Positions 35,568 to 44,882 of a DNA stretch of 64,000 nucleotides are shown piece after piece. The notes beneath the pieces are model-generated. The model was not told the origin of the DNA. It searched no databases and was given only the letters and a program-made list of their open reading frames with translations. Position 1 is the stretch's first letter. Each line of letters starts with the position of its first letter. The translations under genes were made by a program, and so were the position numbers. Where the stretch lies: contig NZ_JACCCU010000001.1 in NCBI RefSeq assembly GCF_013410875.1, positions 1,860,001-1,924,000 of the forward strand, given 5' to 3'. The stretch comes from Tunturiibacter empetritectus (lineage in GTDB: Bacteria > Acidobacteriota > Terriglobia > Terriglobales > Acidobacteriaceae).

Positions 35568-37877
35568 ATGGTTGGAGTAAGTATTTTGGCGTTGGCCGTT
35601 CAGTCGCAGGTTCCTGTGTCCTCTGCGTCTGTGGACGGCGGCGACGGGCGAGTCTATTTGTGGATTGCCCTGACGGTTGGGGTGCTGGCGTTGGTTGCTG
35701 CACTGATGCTGGCGCGGGCCGTAATCGCCTCCGATACGGGGACAGTGGAGATGCAGGCGATTTCGAATGCGATTCGTGAAGGGGCAGAGGCGTTTTTGCG
35801 GAGGCAGTATAAGACGATCGGGTCGATTGCGCTGGTGCTGGCGGTGGTTGTCTTCGTGGGGTACAAGATGTCGCCGCGGACTTCGCCCTATGCGCTGAAG
35901 ACGGTGGTGAGCTTTCTGGTGGGGGCGGTGTGCTCGGGGCTGGCGGGATTTACGGGGATGTACTGCTCGATTCGGGCGAACATACGGACGGCTTCGGCGG
36001 CGCGAACTAGCTTGAATAAAGCGCTGCAGATGGCGTTGCGCGGCGGGGCGGTGACAGGGCTGGTGGTGGTGGCGCTCTCGTTGCTGGGTGTCGGGGTGCT
36101 GTTCCTGTTCTTTGGCGGGTTGGAGCATCCGCAGGCTGTGCCGTATCAGCTGGTGGGGTTTGGGTTCGGGGCTTCACTGGTGGCGTTGTTCGCACAGCTT
36201 GGCGGTGGAATTTATACTAAGGCCGCGGATGTGGGTGCGGACCTGGTGGGGAAGGTAGAGGCGGGGATTCCCGAGGACGATCCGCGGAATCCAGCGGTGA
36301 TTGCGGACCTGGTGGGCGACAATGTTGGTGACTGCGCGGGTCGTGGTGCGGATATATTTGAGTCGACTGCGGCGGAGAATGTGGGCGCGATGATTCTGGG
36401 CGCGGCGCTTTATCCGGTGTTTGGCGTGAAGGGGATTCTGTTTCCGCTGATTGTGCTTGCGATCAATTTGATTGCGAGCATTGTCGGCGTGTTTGTGGTG
36501 AGCACGCGCGAGGATGAGGATCCGATGCACGCGCTGAACAAGGGATTTTATGTGACATCGGCGCTGGCGCTGGCGGGATTTGCCGGTGCGGTTTACACGA
36601 TGTTGAATGGGCCGCAGGTGCAGCCGTTGTGGCTGCTGGGGTGTGGCGTGGTTGGGTTAGTGACGGCATTTCTCTTTGTGTGGATTACGGAGTACTACAC
36701 GGAGGCGAAGTTTCGGCCGGTAAGGTCGATCGTTGAGGCTTCGGTGACGGGACCGGCGACGAACATCATCAGCGGGCTGGCCGTGGGAATGGAGACGCCG
36801 GCGATGCCGGTGGTGGTGATCTCGGCTGCGTTGTTGCTGAGCTACTACTTTGGCGTGCAGGGGCTGGCTGGAGTTGCGGGTATCAGTGACTATGCGAAGG
36901 GGATCTACGGAACGGCGATCGCTACGATGGGGATGCTGAGCTGCGCTGCTTACATTCTGGCGATGGATACGTTTGGTCCGATCACCGATAATGCAGGCGG
37001 GATTATCGAGATGTCGGATCAACCGGATTCGATTCGTGAGCGGACGGACAAGCTGGATTCGGCGGGGAATACGACGAAAGCGCTGACCAAGGGGTACGCG
37101 GTGGGATCGGCTTCGCTGGCGGCGTTTCTTTTGTTTTCGGCTTACCTGGAAGAGATTAAAGTAATTGTAACTGCTAAGGTGGCAAATGCAGGTGGATATA
37201 TGCCTGCGGGTTGGAGCTTTACCAATATCAATTTGGCGCAGGTGCCGGTGTTTGTTGGTGCGCTGCTGGGTGCGACGCTGACGTATCTGTTCAGCTCGAT
37301 GGCCATCAAGGCGGTGGGGCGGACGGCGCAGATGGTGGTGCAGGATGTCCGGAATCAGTTCAAGGAGAATCATGGGATTATGGCCGGTACGTCGAAGCCG
37401 GACTATGCGCGGTGCGTGAACATCGTAACCGGTGCGGCGCTGAAGGAGATGGTGTTGCCCGGGGTGTTGGTGGTTGGGCTGCCGGTGGTGGTGGGGTTGA
37501 TCTTCCGGCATTTGAGTGCGAGTTACCAGGCCAGCTCTGCGTTGTATGCACCCGGGACGATCTTGCCGGTGCCGGCGATTGGCGGCGTTGCGGTGAATCT
37601 GGCTGGAGCGGAGGCTGTGGCTGGGTTGCTGATGGTGGGTACGATTTCGGGTGTGCTGCTGGCGATGTTGATGAACAACGGCGGCGGGGCCTGGGATAAC
37701 GCGAAGAAGTTTATCGAGACGGGACAGTATGGCGGGAAGAAGTCGGAGGCGCATAAGGCGGCGGTGGTGGGGGATACGGTGGGCGATCCGTTTAAAGACA
37801 CGGCTGGGCCTAGCTTGCACGTGCTGATTAAGTTGCTGGCTACGATTACGCTGGTGCTTGCGCCTTTGTTTGTTTAG
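35568..37877 (+). CDS. hppA: Membrane-bound proton-translocating pyrophosphatase, K+-independent type
   Basis: A 769-residue, roughly 16-helix membrane pump that couples pyrophosphate hydrolysis to ion transport. Substrate-binding blocks are GGGIYTKAADVGADLVGKVE, IPEDDPRNPAVIADLVGDNV and GDCAGRGADIFES, with a matching C-terminal block GDTVGDPFKDTAGPSLHVLI. The motif that separates K+-dependent from K+-independent enzymes reads GNTTKALT, with K504 and T507; Lys and Thr there are characteristic of the K+-independent H+-pumping class. GAGACC precedes the ATG. It stands alone and is followed by a strong terminator. Confidence 0.96.
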   Translation: MVGVSILALAVQSQVPVSSASVDGGDGRVYLWIALTVGVLALVAALMLARAVIASDTGTVEMQAISNAIREGAEAFLRRQYKTIGSIALVLAVVVFVGYKMSPRTSPYALKTVVSFLVGAVCSGLAGFTGMYCSIRANIRTASAARTSLNKALQMALRGGAVTGLVVVALSLLGVGVLFLFFGGLEHPQAVPYQLVGFGFGASLVALFAQLGGGIYTKAADVGADLVGKVEAGIPEDDPRNPAVIADLVGDNVGDCAGRGADIFESTAAENVGAMILGAALYPVFGVKGILFPLIVLAINLIASIVGVFVVSTREDEDPMHALNKGFYVTSALALAGFAGAVYTMLNGPQVQPLWLLGCGVVGLVTAFLFVWITEYYTEAKFRPVRSIVEASVTGPATNIISGLAVGMETPAMPVVVISAALLLSYYFGVQGLAGVAGISDYAKGIYGTAIATMGMLSCAAYILAMDTFGPITDNAGGIIEMSDQPDSIRERTDKLDSAGNTTKALTKGYAVGSASLAAFLLFSAYLEEIKVIVTAKVANAGGYMPAGWSFTNINLAQVPVFVGALLGATLTYLFSSMAIKAVGRTAQMVVQDVRNQFKENHGIMAGTSKPDYARCVNIVTGAALKEMVLPGVLVVGLPVVVGLIFRHLSASYQASSALYAPGTILPVPAIGGVAVNLAGAEAVAGLLMVGTISGVLLAMLMNNGGGAWDNAKKFIETGQYGGKKSEAHKAAVVGDTVGDPFKDTAGPSLHVLIKLLATITLVLAPLFV

Positions 37878-37899
37878 TGGTGAGATGCGTGTTGATGGG

Positions 37900-37927
37900 T
37901 GGGTGGCCTTTGGGCTGCCCATTTTTC
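37900..37927 (+). terminator. Rho-independent terminator after hppA
   Basis: TGGGTGGCC and GGCTGCCCA pair (nine pairs, two of them G-T) around a TTTG loop, followed by five T. It begins 23 bases after the stop codon. Confidence 0.88.
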
Positions 37928-38053
37928 TGGGTTTTAGCTGTGGAAAGCGGGAGACGGGGAAGTCAAGTGTAGTGGCTTCCCGGTACAATCTGTGTCGGTA
38001 GTGTTCAATGAGCCGCGGATTTCCGATGGCTCTTCGATGTAAAGGATGGGTGT

Positions 38054-40240
38054 ATGGCAAGACAGTCTGGATCGGGTGTGCAGGAGAGCAAGAAGACGGC
38101 GGGAGGCGCGACGGAGAGCTTGCTGACGCGGGAGCAGCTGGTGGAGTTTTATCGGCTGATGTACCTGTCGCGGCGTACTGATGATCGTGAGATTGTTTTG
38201 AAGCGGCAGCAGAAGATTTTTTTTCAGATCTCTTGCGCTGGACATGAGGCTTTGCTGGTTGCGGCGGGGATGGCGCTGAAGCCGGGGTATGACTGGTTCT
38301 TTCCTTACTATCGGGATCGGGCGATCTGCCTGACGCTGGGTAATACGGTGGAGGAGCAACTGCTGCAGGCGGTGGGTGCGGCGGATGACACGGCGAGCGG
38401 CGGACGGCAGATGCCTTCGCACTGGTCGAGCAGGAAGTTGAATATTGTTTCGCCGTCCTCGTCGACGGCTACGCAGTGCCTGCATGCGGTTGGGTGCGCG
38501 GAGGCGGGGAGATTTTTTACGACGCATCCTGAGGCGGCGAAGAAACATGATGGGGACTATCGCGAGTTTAAGGACGTGACGTTTCATGGTGATGAGGTGG
38601 TGTATGTTTCGATTGGTGAGGGGTCGACGAGCCAGGGAGAGTTCTGGGAGTCGTTAAATACGGCCTCGAATGGGAAGCTGCCGGTGTTGTATGTGGTCGA
38701 AGACAACGGGTATGCGATCTCGACACCGGTGGAGGTGAATACGCCGGGGGGAAATATCTCTAAGCTGGTGGCGAACTTTCCTAACTTCCACTTTGCTGAG
38801 ATTGATGGGACCGATCCGATTGCGAGTTATAAGGCGATGGTGGAGGCGGTGGCTTACTGCCGTTCGGGGAAAGGACCGGCACTGGTGCATGGGCATGTGA
38901 TTCGGCCTTACTCGCACTCGTTGAGCGATGATGAGAGGCTTTATCGGTCGGTGGAGGAGCTGGATGCGGATGCTGCGCGGGACCCGATCTCGCGGATGCA
39001 GATGTGGCTGCTGCGCGAGGGGATTCTGGATGCCGATGCGATCAACAAGCTGGAGCGACAGGTGGATGAAGAGGTGCAGCGGGCGGCGGATCGCGCGGTG
39101 ATGGCTACGCTGCCTGCGGTGGCTTCGATTACGAAGCATGTTTACTCGGAGGACCTGAGTTCGCAGGATGCGCGGTTTGCGACCGAGCCGAAGCCGACTG
39201 CGGATGCTACGGAGCGCACGATGGCAGACCTGATCAACTGCTGCCTTAAGGACGAGATGCGACGGGATGAACGGGTGGTGGTGTTTGGCGAAGATGTGGC
39301 CGATGCGACTCGCGATGGTGCGCTGCGGGCGGGGAAGATCAAGGGCAAGGGTGGTGTGTTCAAGCTGACGGCTGGATTGCAGACGGAGTTTGGCAGTGAC
39401 CGTTGCTGGAACTCGCCGCTGGCTGAGGCGAATATTACGGGCCGTGCGATTGGGATGGCAGTGCGCGGGATGAAGCCGGTGGTGGAGATTCAGTTCTTCG
39501 ACTACATCTGGCCGGCGATGCACCAGATGCGGAATGAACTGTCGCTGGTGCGGTGGCGATCGAATGGCGACTTCAGCTGCCCGCTGGTGATGCGGGTGCC
39601 GATTGGCGGGTACCTGACGGGTGGATCGATCTATCACTCGCAGTCGGGTGAGAGCATCTTTACACATACGCCGGGGGTGCGGGTGGTGATGCCGTCGAAT
39701 GCGCTGGATGCGCTGGGGTTGCTGCGGACGGCGATTCGCTGCGATGACCCGGTGTTGTTTCTGGAGCACAAGCGTTTGTATCGCGAGACGTTTGGGCGGG
39801 CGGCCTATCCGGGGCCGGACTACTGCATTCCGTTTGGGAAGGCGAAGATTGTGCGGCCGGGGAAGGACCTGACCGTGCTGACGTATGGCGCGGTAGTGCC
39901 GCGGGCGCTGCAGGCGGCGCAGAAGCTGCATCGCGATACGGGTGTGGATGTGGAGCTGATCGATCTGCGGAGTTTGACTCCCTATGACTGGGAGGCGATT
40001 GCGGAGAGCGTGAGGAAGACCAGCCGCGTGATTGTGGCGCATGAGGATATGTTGAGCTGGGGGTATGGCGCGGAGATCGCGGCGCGGATAGGGGATGAGC
40101 TGTTTCATGACCTTGACGCTCCGGTGAGGCGCGTGGCGGCGATGGATACGTTTGTCGCGTATCAGCCGCTGCTGGAGGATGCGATTCTGCCGCAGCCGGA
40201 GGATTTGTATCGGGCGATGGCGGAACTGGCGGCGTTCTAA
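38054..40240 (+). CDS. Fused alpha-beta E1 component of a 2-oxoacid dehydrogenase complex
   Basis: A 728-residue thiamine-diphosphate enzyme combining E1-alpha (about residues 20-375) and E1-beta (about 385-728) in one chain, most like branched-chain (2-oxoisovalerate) dehydrogenase E1. The ThDP motif begins at G188 ([20 protein letters not shown]) and ends VEDNGYAIS. The beta part has [40 protein letters not shown] and [20 protein letters not shown]. It would decarboxylate a 2-oxoacid and acylate E2 lipoyl groups. No E2 or E3 gene is nearby. Acyl specificity (branched-chain versus pyruvate or other) is inferred only. A structured repeat follows the stop. Confidence 0.9.
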   Translation: MARQSGSGVQESKKTAGGATESLLTREQLVEFYRLMYLSRRTDDREIVLKRQQKIFFQISCAGHEALLVAAGMALKPGYDWFFPYYRDRAICLTLGNTVEEQLLQAVGAADDTASGGRQMPSHWSSRKLNIVSPSSSTATQCLHAVGCAEAGRFFTTHPEAAKKHDGDYREFKDVTFHGDEVVYVSIGEGSTSQGEFWESLNTASNGKLPVLYVVEDNGYAISTPVEVNTPGGNISKLVANFPNFHFAEIDGTDPIASYKAMVEAVAYCRSGKGPALVHGHVIRPYSHSLSDDERLYRSVEELDADAARDPISRMQMWLLREGILDADAINKLERQVDEEVQRAADRAVMATLPAVASITKHVYSEDLSSQDARFATEPKPTADATERTMADLINCCLKDEMRRDERVVVFGEDVADATRDGALRAGKIKGKGGVFKLTAGLQTEFGSDRCWNSPLAEANITGRAIGMAVRGMKPVVEIQFFDYIWPAMHQMRNELSLVRWRSNGDFSCPLVMRVPIGGYLTGGSIYHSQSGESIFTHTPGVRVVMPSNALDALGLLRTAIRCDDPVLFLEHKRLYRETFGRAAYPGPDYCIPFGKAKIVRPGKDLTVLTYGAVVPRALQAAQKLHRDTGVDVELIDLRSLTPYDWEAIAESVRKTSRVIVAHEDMLSWGYGAEIAARIGDELFHDLDAPVRRVAAMDTFVAYQPLLEDAILPQPEDLYRAMAELAAF

Positions 40241-40241
40241 A

Positions 40242-40340
40242 GCGTCCTGCCGGACGGGCCTCCTACGCGGAGGGCGGTCACTTCGTGACGTGTATACCGG
40301 TCTTGGCTGGGGGTGTGCATGGGTCTTCCCGTTGGTCAGA
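40242..40340 (+). repeat. Post-stop structured repeat, copy D
   Basis: Starts two bases after the stop of the E1 gene (GCGTCCTGCCGGACGGGCC) and ends TTCCCGTTGGTCAGA. Stems are CCTCC/GGAGG (40259-40263 with 40269-40273) and GTCAC/GTGAC (40277-40281 with 40285-40289), followed by GTGTATACCG as in copy A. About 15 bases longer than A and B because of a GT-rich segment before the right end. Confidence 0.8.
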
Positions 40341-40447
40341 CACAAAGATTGCGCAACTGATGCGTTGGTTTGGTGTCTTTGATTGCAGTGTGTAATTCTG
40401 CGGTTGGCTGCGCTGCATAATTTTTCGGCGCATGGTTAGGAGTGGCG

Positions 40448-42691
40448 ATGCGATCTGGACAGAGAGCCGGAGTTTTTGTCGGTGGAGTGCGGGTTTTGCT
40501 CTCGGGTGTTTTGTGCGTGTTGATGGTGGAGCAGCCAATGGTGGCGGCTGCGGCTACGAAGAGGGCGGTAGAGCCTTCGGTGAAGCAGATTGAGAGTGAC
40601 CAGAGGGCGCTGCATGCGCTGAACCGATTTACGTTTGGGCCGCGGCCGGGAGATGTGGCGGCGGTGCGAGAGATTGGGGTGAAGGCGTGGTTCGAGCGGC
40701 AGCTGAATCCGCAGAGCATCGACGATTCGGCGCTGGAGGTGCGGCTGGCTGCGTTTCCTGCGATGCAGATGGAGCAGACGGAGTTGATGCAGCGCTATCC
40801 GAGTCCTGCGGTGTTGCGGCAGATGATTGCAAAGAATGAGCCATTGCCGAGTGATCCCGTAGAGCATGCGATCTACGCGGATCAGATTGCGTTTTACAAG
40901 ACGGCGAAGGCGAAGAAAGAGGCGGAGCAGGCTGCGGCGGCGAAGAACAGCGGCGGCGAGGATGGAGTGCCGGCGGCGGGTGGTATGGCTAGTGACGGCT
41001 CGATGGCTAAGAGTGCGGAGGAGATGAAGGGTACTGCGGCGCTGCCTGGGGATGGAGTTGATCCCGCTACTCCTGCGATGGCCACGCATGAGGAGCAGTT
41101 TTATTCGGGGCTGGATGCGGTGCGGGTGATCAACCTGCCGCCGGATGAGAGGATGCAGCGGATTCTGGCGATGCCGCCGGAGGAACTGGTGAGGTTTCGC
41201 AAGAGTTTGAGCAATAGTGAGATGGCTGCGGCAGCGGATGGTCTCTCTCCGATGCAGCGGGAGACGCTGGCATCGCTGCAGGGATCGCCGAGGATAATTG
41301 GCGCGGAGTTGCTGGAGTCGCGGATGCTGCGCGATATCTACAGCGAACGGCAGCTCGAGGCGGTGATGACTGACTTCTGGCTGAATCACTTCAATGTGTA
41401 TATCAAGAAGAATCAGAATGAGCCGTTTTTGCTGCCGGCCTATGAGCGGGATGTGATTCGGCCGCGTGCGCTGGGGAAGTTTGAAGACCTGCTGGTGGCG
41501 ACGGCGAAGAGTCCGGCGATGTTGATGTATTTGGATAATTGGCAGAGCATTGGGCCGGATTCGCTGGCGGCGAGGAATGGCGGTAAGCTGGCGAAGTTTG
41601 CGCAGAACCCGCAGGTGAAGCAGGCTCTGAAGGACCGCGGATTGAATGAGAACTATGCGCGGGAGTTGATGGAGTTGCATACGCTGGGCGTGCAGTGCGA
41701 GGTGAGCGCGGATCGTCCGGTGAGCATGTTGGATAAGGCTTGCGGGCGTGGGTATACGCAGCAGGATGTGACCGAGGTGGCGGAGGTGCTGACGGGATGG
41801 ACGATCGATCAGCCAGCGCGGAGTGGTACGTATCGGTTTGAAGAGCGGCGGCATGAGCCGGGGACGAAGACTGTTCTCGGGAAGAAGATTGGAGAGAAGG
41901 GTGAGGCAGAGGGGCTGGAGGTGCTGCATCTGCTGGCGACCAGTCCGGCGACGGCCCGGTTTGTTTCGAGGAAGCTGGCGGTGCGGTTTGTGAGCGATAC
42001 TCCTCCGCCTGCGTTGGTGGACAGGATGGCGAAGGCGTTTGTTGTGAGCGGGGGTGACATCAAGACGGTGCTGCGGACGATGTTTGATTCGCCGGAGTTC
42101 TGGTCGCCGGAGGTACGCCGTGCGAAGGTAAAGACGCCGGAGGAGTTTGTGGCGTCTGCGGTGCGGGCGAGCGGGGCTGAGGTGACGACGGCGATTCCGC
42201 TTTATCAGGCGCTGGAGAAGCTGGGGATGCCGCTATATGGGATGCAGACACCGAATGGCTATAGCTGGATGGCGGAGCCGTGGGTGAACTCGGGCGATCT
42301 GGTGAACCGGCTGAACTTTGCGGTGTCGTTGAGTAACGATCGGGTTGGGGGAGTGCAGACGGATTGGGCACGGATGCTGGGGGAGGCTTCGGCGCAGGGT
42401 TTGGTGGCGACGGGAGATTCGGCTGCGGAGAAAGAGAAGAAGCTGGAGGTCGCGCTGCTTGGGCAGGCGGTGAGCGATCGAACAAGGGAGACGGTGCTGG
42501 CACAGTTTCAGGATCAGACGACGCAGCAGCAGGCGGAGAAGAGCTTCGGGATCAGAGCGAATGAACAGGAGCCGATGGCGCAGGTGTTGAACATCTCTTC
42601 GCCGAAGCAAAAGGTGAGGCCGCCGCTGGACCGTGAGGCGGCGGGGATGGCTGGGTTGCTGCTTGGTTCGCCGGAGTTTCAGCGGCGGTAG
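40448..42691 (+). CDS. DUF1800 family protein
   Basis: A 747-residue protein of the DUF1800 family. A hydrophobic N-terminal segment (about residues 12-38) is probably a signal sequence. Family blocks are ALHALNRFTFGPRPGDVAAV, MTDFWLNHFNVYIKKNQNEP, LGKFEDLLVATAKSPAMLMY, NENYARELMELHTLGVQCEV and QQDVTEVAEVLTGWTIDQPA. An Ala/Gly-rich insertion of about 70 residues lies near residues 155-215, making it longer than typical members. AGGAG is correctly spaced for the ATG at 40448, not for the GTG at 40442. It pairs with the DUF1501 gene that follows, a recurrent association; function unknown. Confidence 0.85.
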   Translation: MRSGQRAGVFVGGVRVLLSGVLCVLMVEQPMVAAAATKRAVEPSVKQIESDQRALHALNRFTFGPRPGDVAAVREIGVKAWFERQLNPQSIDDSALEVRLAAFPAMQMEQTELMQRYPSPAVLRQMIAKNEPLPSDPVEHAIYADQIAFYKTAKAKKEAEQAAAAKNSGGEDGVPAAGGMASDGSMAKSAEEMKGTAALPGDGVDPATPAMATHEEQFYSGLDAVRVINLPPDERMQRILAMPPEELVRFRKSLSNSEMAAAADGLSPMQRETLASLQGSPRIIGAELLESRMLRDIYSERQLEAVMTDFWLNHFNVYIKKNQNEPFLLPAYERDVIRPRALGKFEDLLVATAKSPAMLMYLDNWQSIGPDSLAARNGGKLAKFAQNPQVKQALKDRGLNENYARELMELHTLGVQCEVSADRPVSMLDKACGRGYTQQDVTEVAEVLTGWTIDQPARSGTYRFEERRHEPGTKTVLGKKIGEKGEAEGLEVLHLLATSPATARFVSRKLAVRFVSDTPPPALVDRMAKAFVVSGGDIKTVLRTMFDSPEFWSPEVRRAKVKTPEEFVASAVRASGAEVTTAIPLYQALEKLGMPLYGMQTPNGYSWMAEPWVNSGDLVNRLNFAVSLSNDRVGGVQTDWARMLGEASAQGLVATGDSAAEKEKKLEVALLGQAVSDRTRETVLAQFQDQTTQQQAEKSFGIRANEQEPMAQVLNISSPKQKVRPPLDREAAGMAGLLLGSPEFQRR

Positions 42692-42819
42692 AGTTGTGGT
42701 CTTAGGTGCGGTGTAATGAGTGCACGTGAGTTGGAATTGTTCCGATTTGGCAACTTCTCCGAAGTAAATGCGTTTGTAGATGCAGATGGCGTGATGCGAT
42801 ACGCGGACAGGGGTCTAAG

Positions 42820-44142
42820 ATGGCGAGCATGAAGAGTATGGTGGATCAGAGCGACTGGGGTTGCGATCTTCATGGGCGCGATGCGTCGCGGCGGCAGGTG
42901 ACGCGGCGCGGATTTATGAAGGGCGGCGCGCTGGCGCTGATCGGGACTTCGACGATTCCGGCGTTTTTGTCGCGAAGCGTTTTGGCTGAGGTGACTACGG
43001 CGGCGGCGAACAAGAAGAAGCTGGTGGTGCTGTTTCAGCGGGGCGCGGTGGATGGGTTGAATGTCGTGGTTCCTTACAAGGAGAAGAACTACTATGCGAT
43101 GCGGCCTTCGATTGCGATTCAGGAGAAGGATGTTCTGGATCTGAATGGATCTTTTGGGCTGCATCCGGCGATGACGGCGTTCAAGCCGCTCTATGACCAG
43201 GGGCATCTGGCGATTGTTCACGCGGCGGGTTCGCCCGATACGACGCGTTCGCACTTTGACGCGCAGGATTATATGGAGTGCGGGACACCCGGCGTGAAGG
43301 CTACGACGGACGGGTGGTTGAATCGCGCGTTGCAGACGGAGGTCCTGACGGGGAAGCCTACGGCGTTTCGTGCGGTGGCGCTAGGGACGCAGGTGCCGCG
43401 AACGCTGCAGGGGAGGGTGCCGGCGATTGCGGTGAGTAATCTGGCGGATTTTTCGGTAGCTGGGAAGGGACCGCAGACTTCACCGATCAGTAACGCATTT
43501 CAGGCGATGTATGACGAGAGCACGGATGCGGTGCTGCATGGGACTGGGCAGGAGACGTTCGAGGCGGTGAAGATGCTGAAGTCGGCGGACCCGGCGAAGT
43601 ATCAGCCGGCAGCTGGAGTGGTGTATCCGAATACGCCTTTTGCCAACAGCATGAAGCAGGTGGCGCAACTGATGAAGGCGAACCTGGGGGTGGAGGCGGC
43701 GTTCTCGGATATGGGCGGCTGGGATACGCACCAGAACCAGGGGAGTGTGAATGGGCAGCTGGCGAATCGGCTGAAGGAGTTTTCGGATACGATTGCGGCG
43801 TTCTGGAAGGACATGGGGAGCGACGCTGAGAATGTGACGGTGGTGACGATGTCGGAGTTTGGACGGACGGCTCGGCAGAATGGGTCGGGCGGAACCGACC
43901 ACGGTCATGCGAATGTGATGTTTGTGCTGGGTGGCAGGGTGAAGGGCGGCAAAATTTATGGCAAGTGGCCTGGGCTGGCTAACGAACAGCTGAACGAAGG
44001 ACGGGACCTGACGGTGACAACAGATTTCCGGCGGGTGCTAGGTGAAACAGCTTATAAGACTTTGGGGGCGAAGAATCTAGAGATTGTGTTCCCTGGATCG
44101 CGCGTGAGTCCGAGTGAGTTTTTGAACTTCTCTCAGGGGTGA
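42820..44142 (+). CDS. DUF1501 family protein with Tat signal
   Basis: A 440-residue protein of the DUF1501 family, related to alkaline-phosphatase/sulfatase-fold proteins. A twin-arginine signal (TRRGFMKGGALALIGTSTIP, about residues 28-47) predicts export in folded form through Tat. Conserved segments are LVVLFQRGAVDGLNVVVPYK, HAAGSPDTTRSHFDAQDYME, GGWDTHQNQGSVNGQLANRL and TMSEFGRTARQNGSGGTDHG, the last rich in potential metal ligands. It follows the DUF1800 gene by 128 bases and the two probably act together in the periplasm; the reaction is unknown. Confidence 0.88.
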   Translation: MASMKSMVDQSDWGCDLHGRDASRRQVTRRGFMKGGALALIGTSTIPAFLSRSVLAEVTTAAANKKKLVVLFQRGAVDGLNVVVPYKEKNYYAMRPSIAIQEKDVLDLNGSFGLHPAMTAFKPLYDQGHLAIVHAAGSPDTTRSHFDAQDYMECGTPGVKATTDGWLNRALQTEVLTGKPTAFRAVALGTQVPRTLQGRVPAIAVSNLADFSVAGKGPQTSPISNAFQAMYDESTDAVLHGTGQETFEAVKMLKSADPAKYQPAAGVVYPNTPFANSMKQVAQLMKANLGVEAAFSDMGGWDTHQNQGSVNGQLANRLKEFSDTIAAFWKDMGSDAENVTVVTMSEFGRTARQNGSGGTDHGHANVMFVLGGRVKGGKIYGKWPGLANEQLNEGRDLTVTTDFRRVLGETAYKTLGAKNLEIVFPGSRVSPSEFLNFSQG

Positions 44143-44350
44143 TGAAGCCTGACGAGCGCGGATGTCTCTACTGTGTCACTCTTCTGTTTATGGAATGTAA
44201 AAATCAGCAAGATACAAAATAGTGGAAAAAGCACGGCAACTTTTCTTTATATTCTGCGTCTTATTGGATGTAACACACGACAGTCGGGCTTGCAGTTCCC
44301 ACAGTTCCGGCTTCCAATATCCGCAACAAAAGAACTCCCCACCACAATGT

Positions 44351-44376
44351 AAGGCTCCCAGAGTATCGGGAGCCTT
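44351..44376. terminator. Bidirectional terminator-like hairpin
   Basis: AAGGCTCCC and GGGAGCCTT form a perfect 9-pair stem with an 8-base loop between the convergent DUF1501 and DoxX genes. T-tracts are poor on both sides, so termination strength is uncertain. Confidence 0.6.
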
Positions 44377-44427
44377 CACTCCTTTTGGTCGGCACTTTTT
44401 TGGTTTTCTGCGCTTGCTGGTTTCGAG

Positions 44428-44826
44428 TCAGGCGAAGCCTATTTTGCGGTCGAGGGCCATGGCTCCGGCTCCGTAGAAGATCAGCATGATGGCCAGGGCA
44501 GCGAGGGCGAGGATGTAGTTGTAGATGCCGAAGCCCTGATGGATTCCGACGGTGGCAAAGGCTACCAACATGTTGGTGGCGACCAGAAAGGCGGCGAAGC
44601 GGGTGAGAAGACCCAGAATGAGGAGGATGCCGCCGAGGAACTCGGTGTAGGCGGAGACGTATCCGAGCCAGTAAGGCAGGCCGAGGGTGGAGACGTAGTG
44701 CGCGTAGTGGTGCAGGGCAGAGAGCGGCAGGACCTTGTGGTAGCCGTGGATCGCCATGGAGACACCGAGGATGAGTCGCATGAGGAGCGCACCGGTGGGC
44801 TGGAGACTGTTGAGCCATTTCGTCAT
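44428..44826 (-). CDS. DoxX-family membrane protein
   Basis: A 132-residue four-helix membrane protein of the DoxX/YphA type. Signatures are ALLMRLILGVSMAIHGYHKV, AYTEFLGGILLILGLLTRFA and an NMLVAFATVGIHQGF helix. DoxX relatives have been linked to quinone or thiosulfate redox chemistry and oxidative-stress membrane complexes, but the role of this copy is unknown. It is the only gene of its transcript as far as can be seen. Confidence 0.87.
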   Translation of the reverse strand: MTKWLNSLQPTGALLMRLILGVSMAIHGYHKVLPLSALHHYAHYVSTLGLPYWLGYVSAYTEFLGGILLILGLLTRFAAFLVATNMLVAFATVGIHQGFGIYNYILALAALAIMLIFYGAGAMALDRKIGFA

Positions 44827-44882
44827 ATAGAGATCCCTTTTGGAAGAGGGTATCGTGGGGTGTTGTGAAGATGAACTGGATC

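Noticed and set aside
38654..40345. 563-codon minus-strand frame opposite the E1 dehydrogenase gene
   Set aside because: Antisense shadow; low-complexity Arg/His translation.
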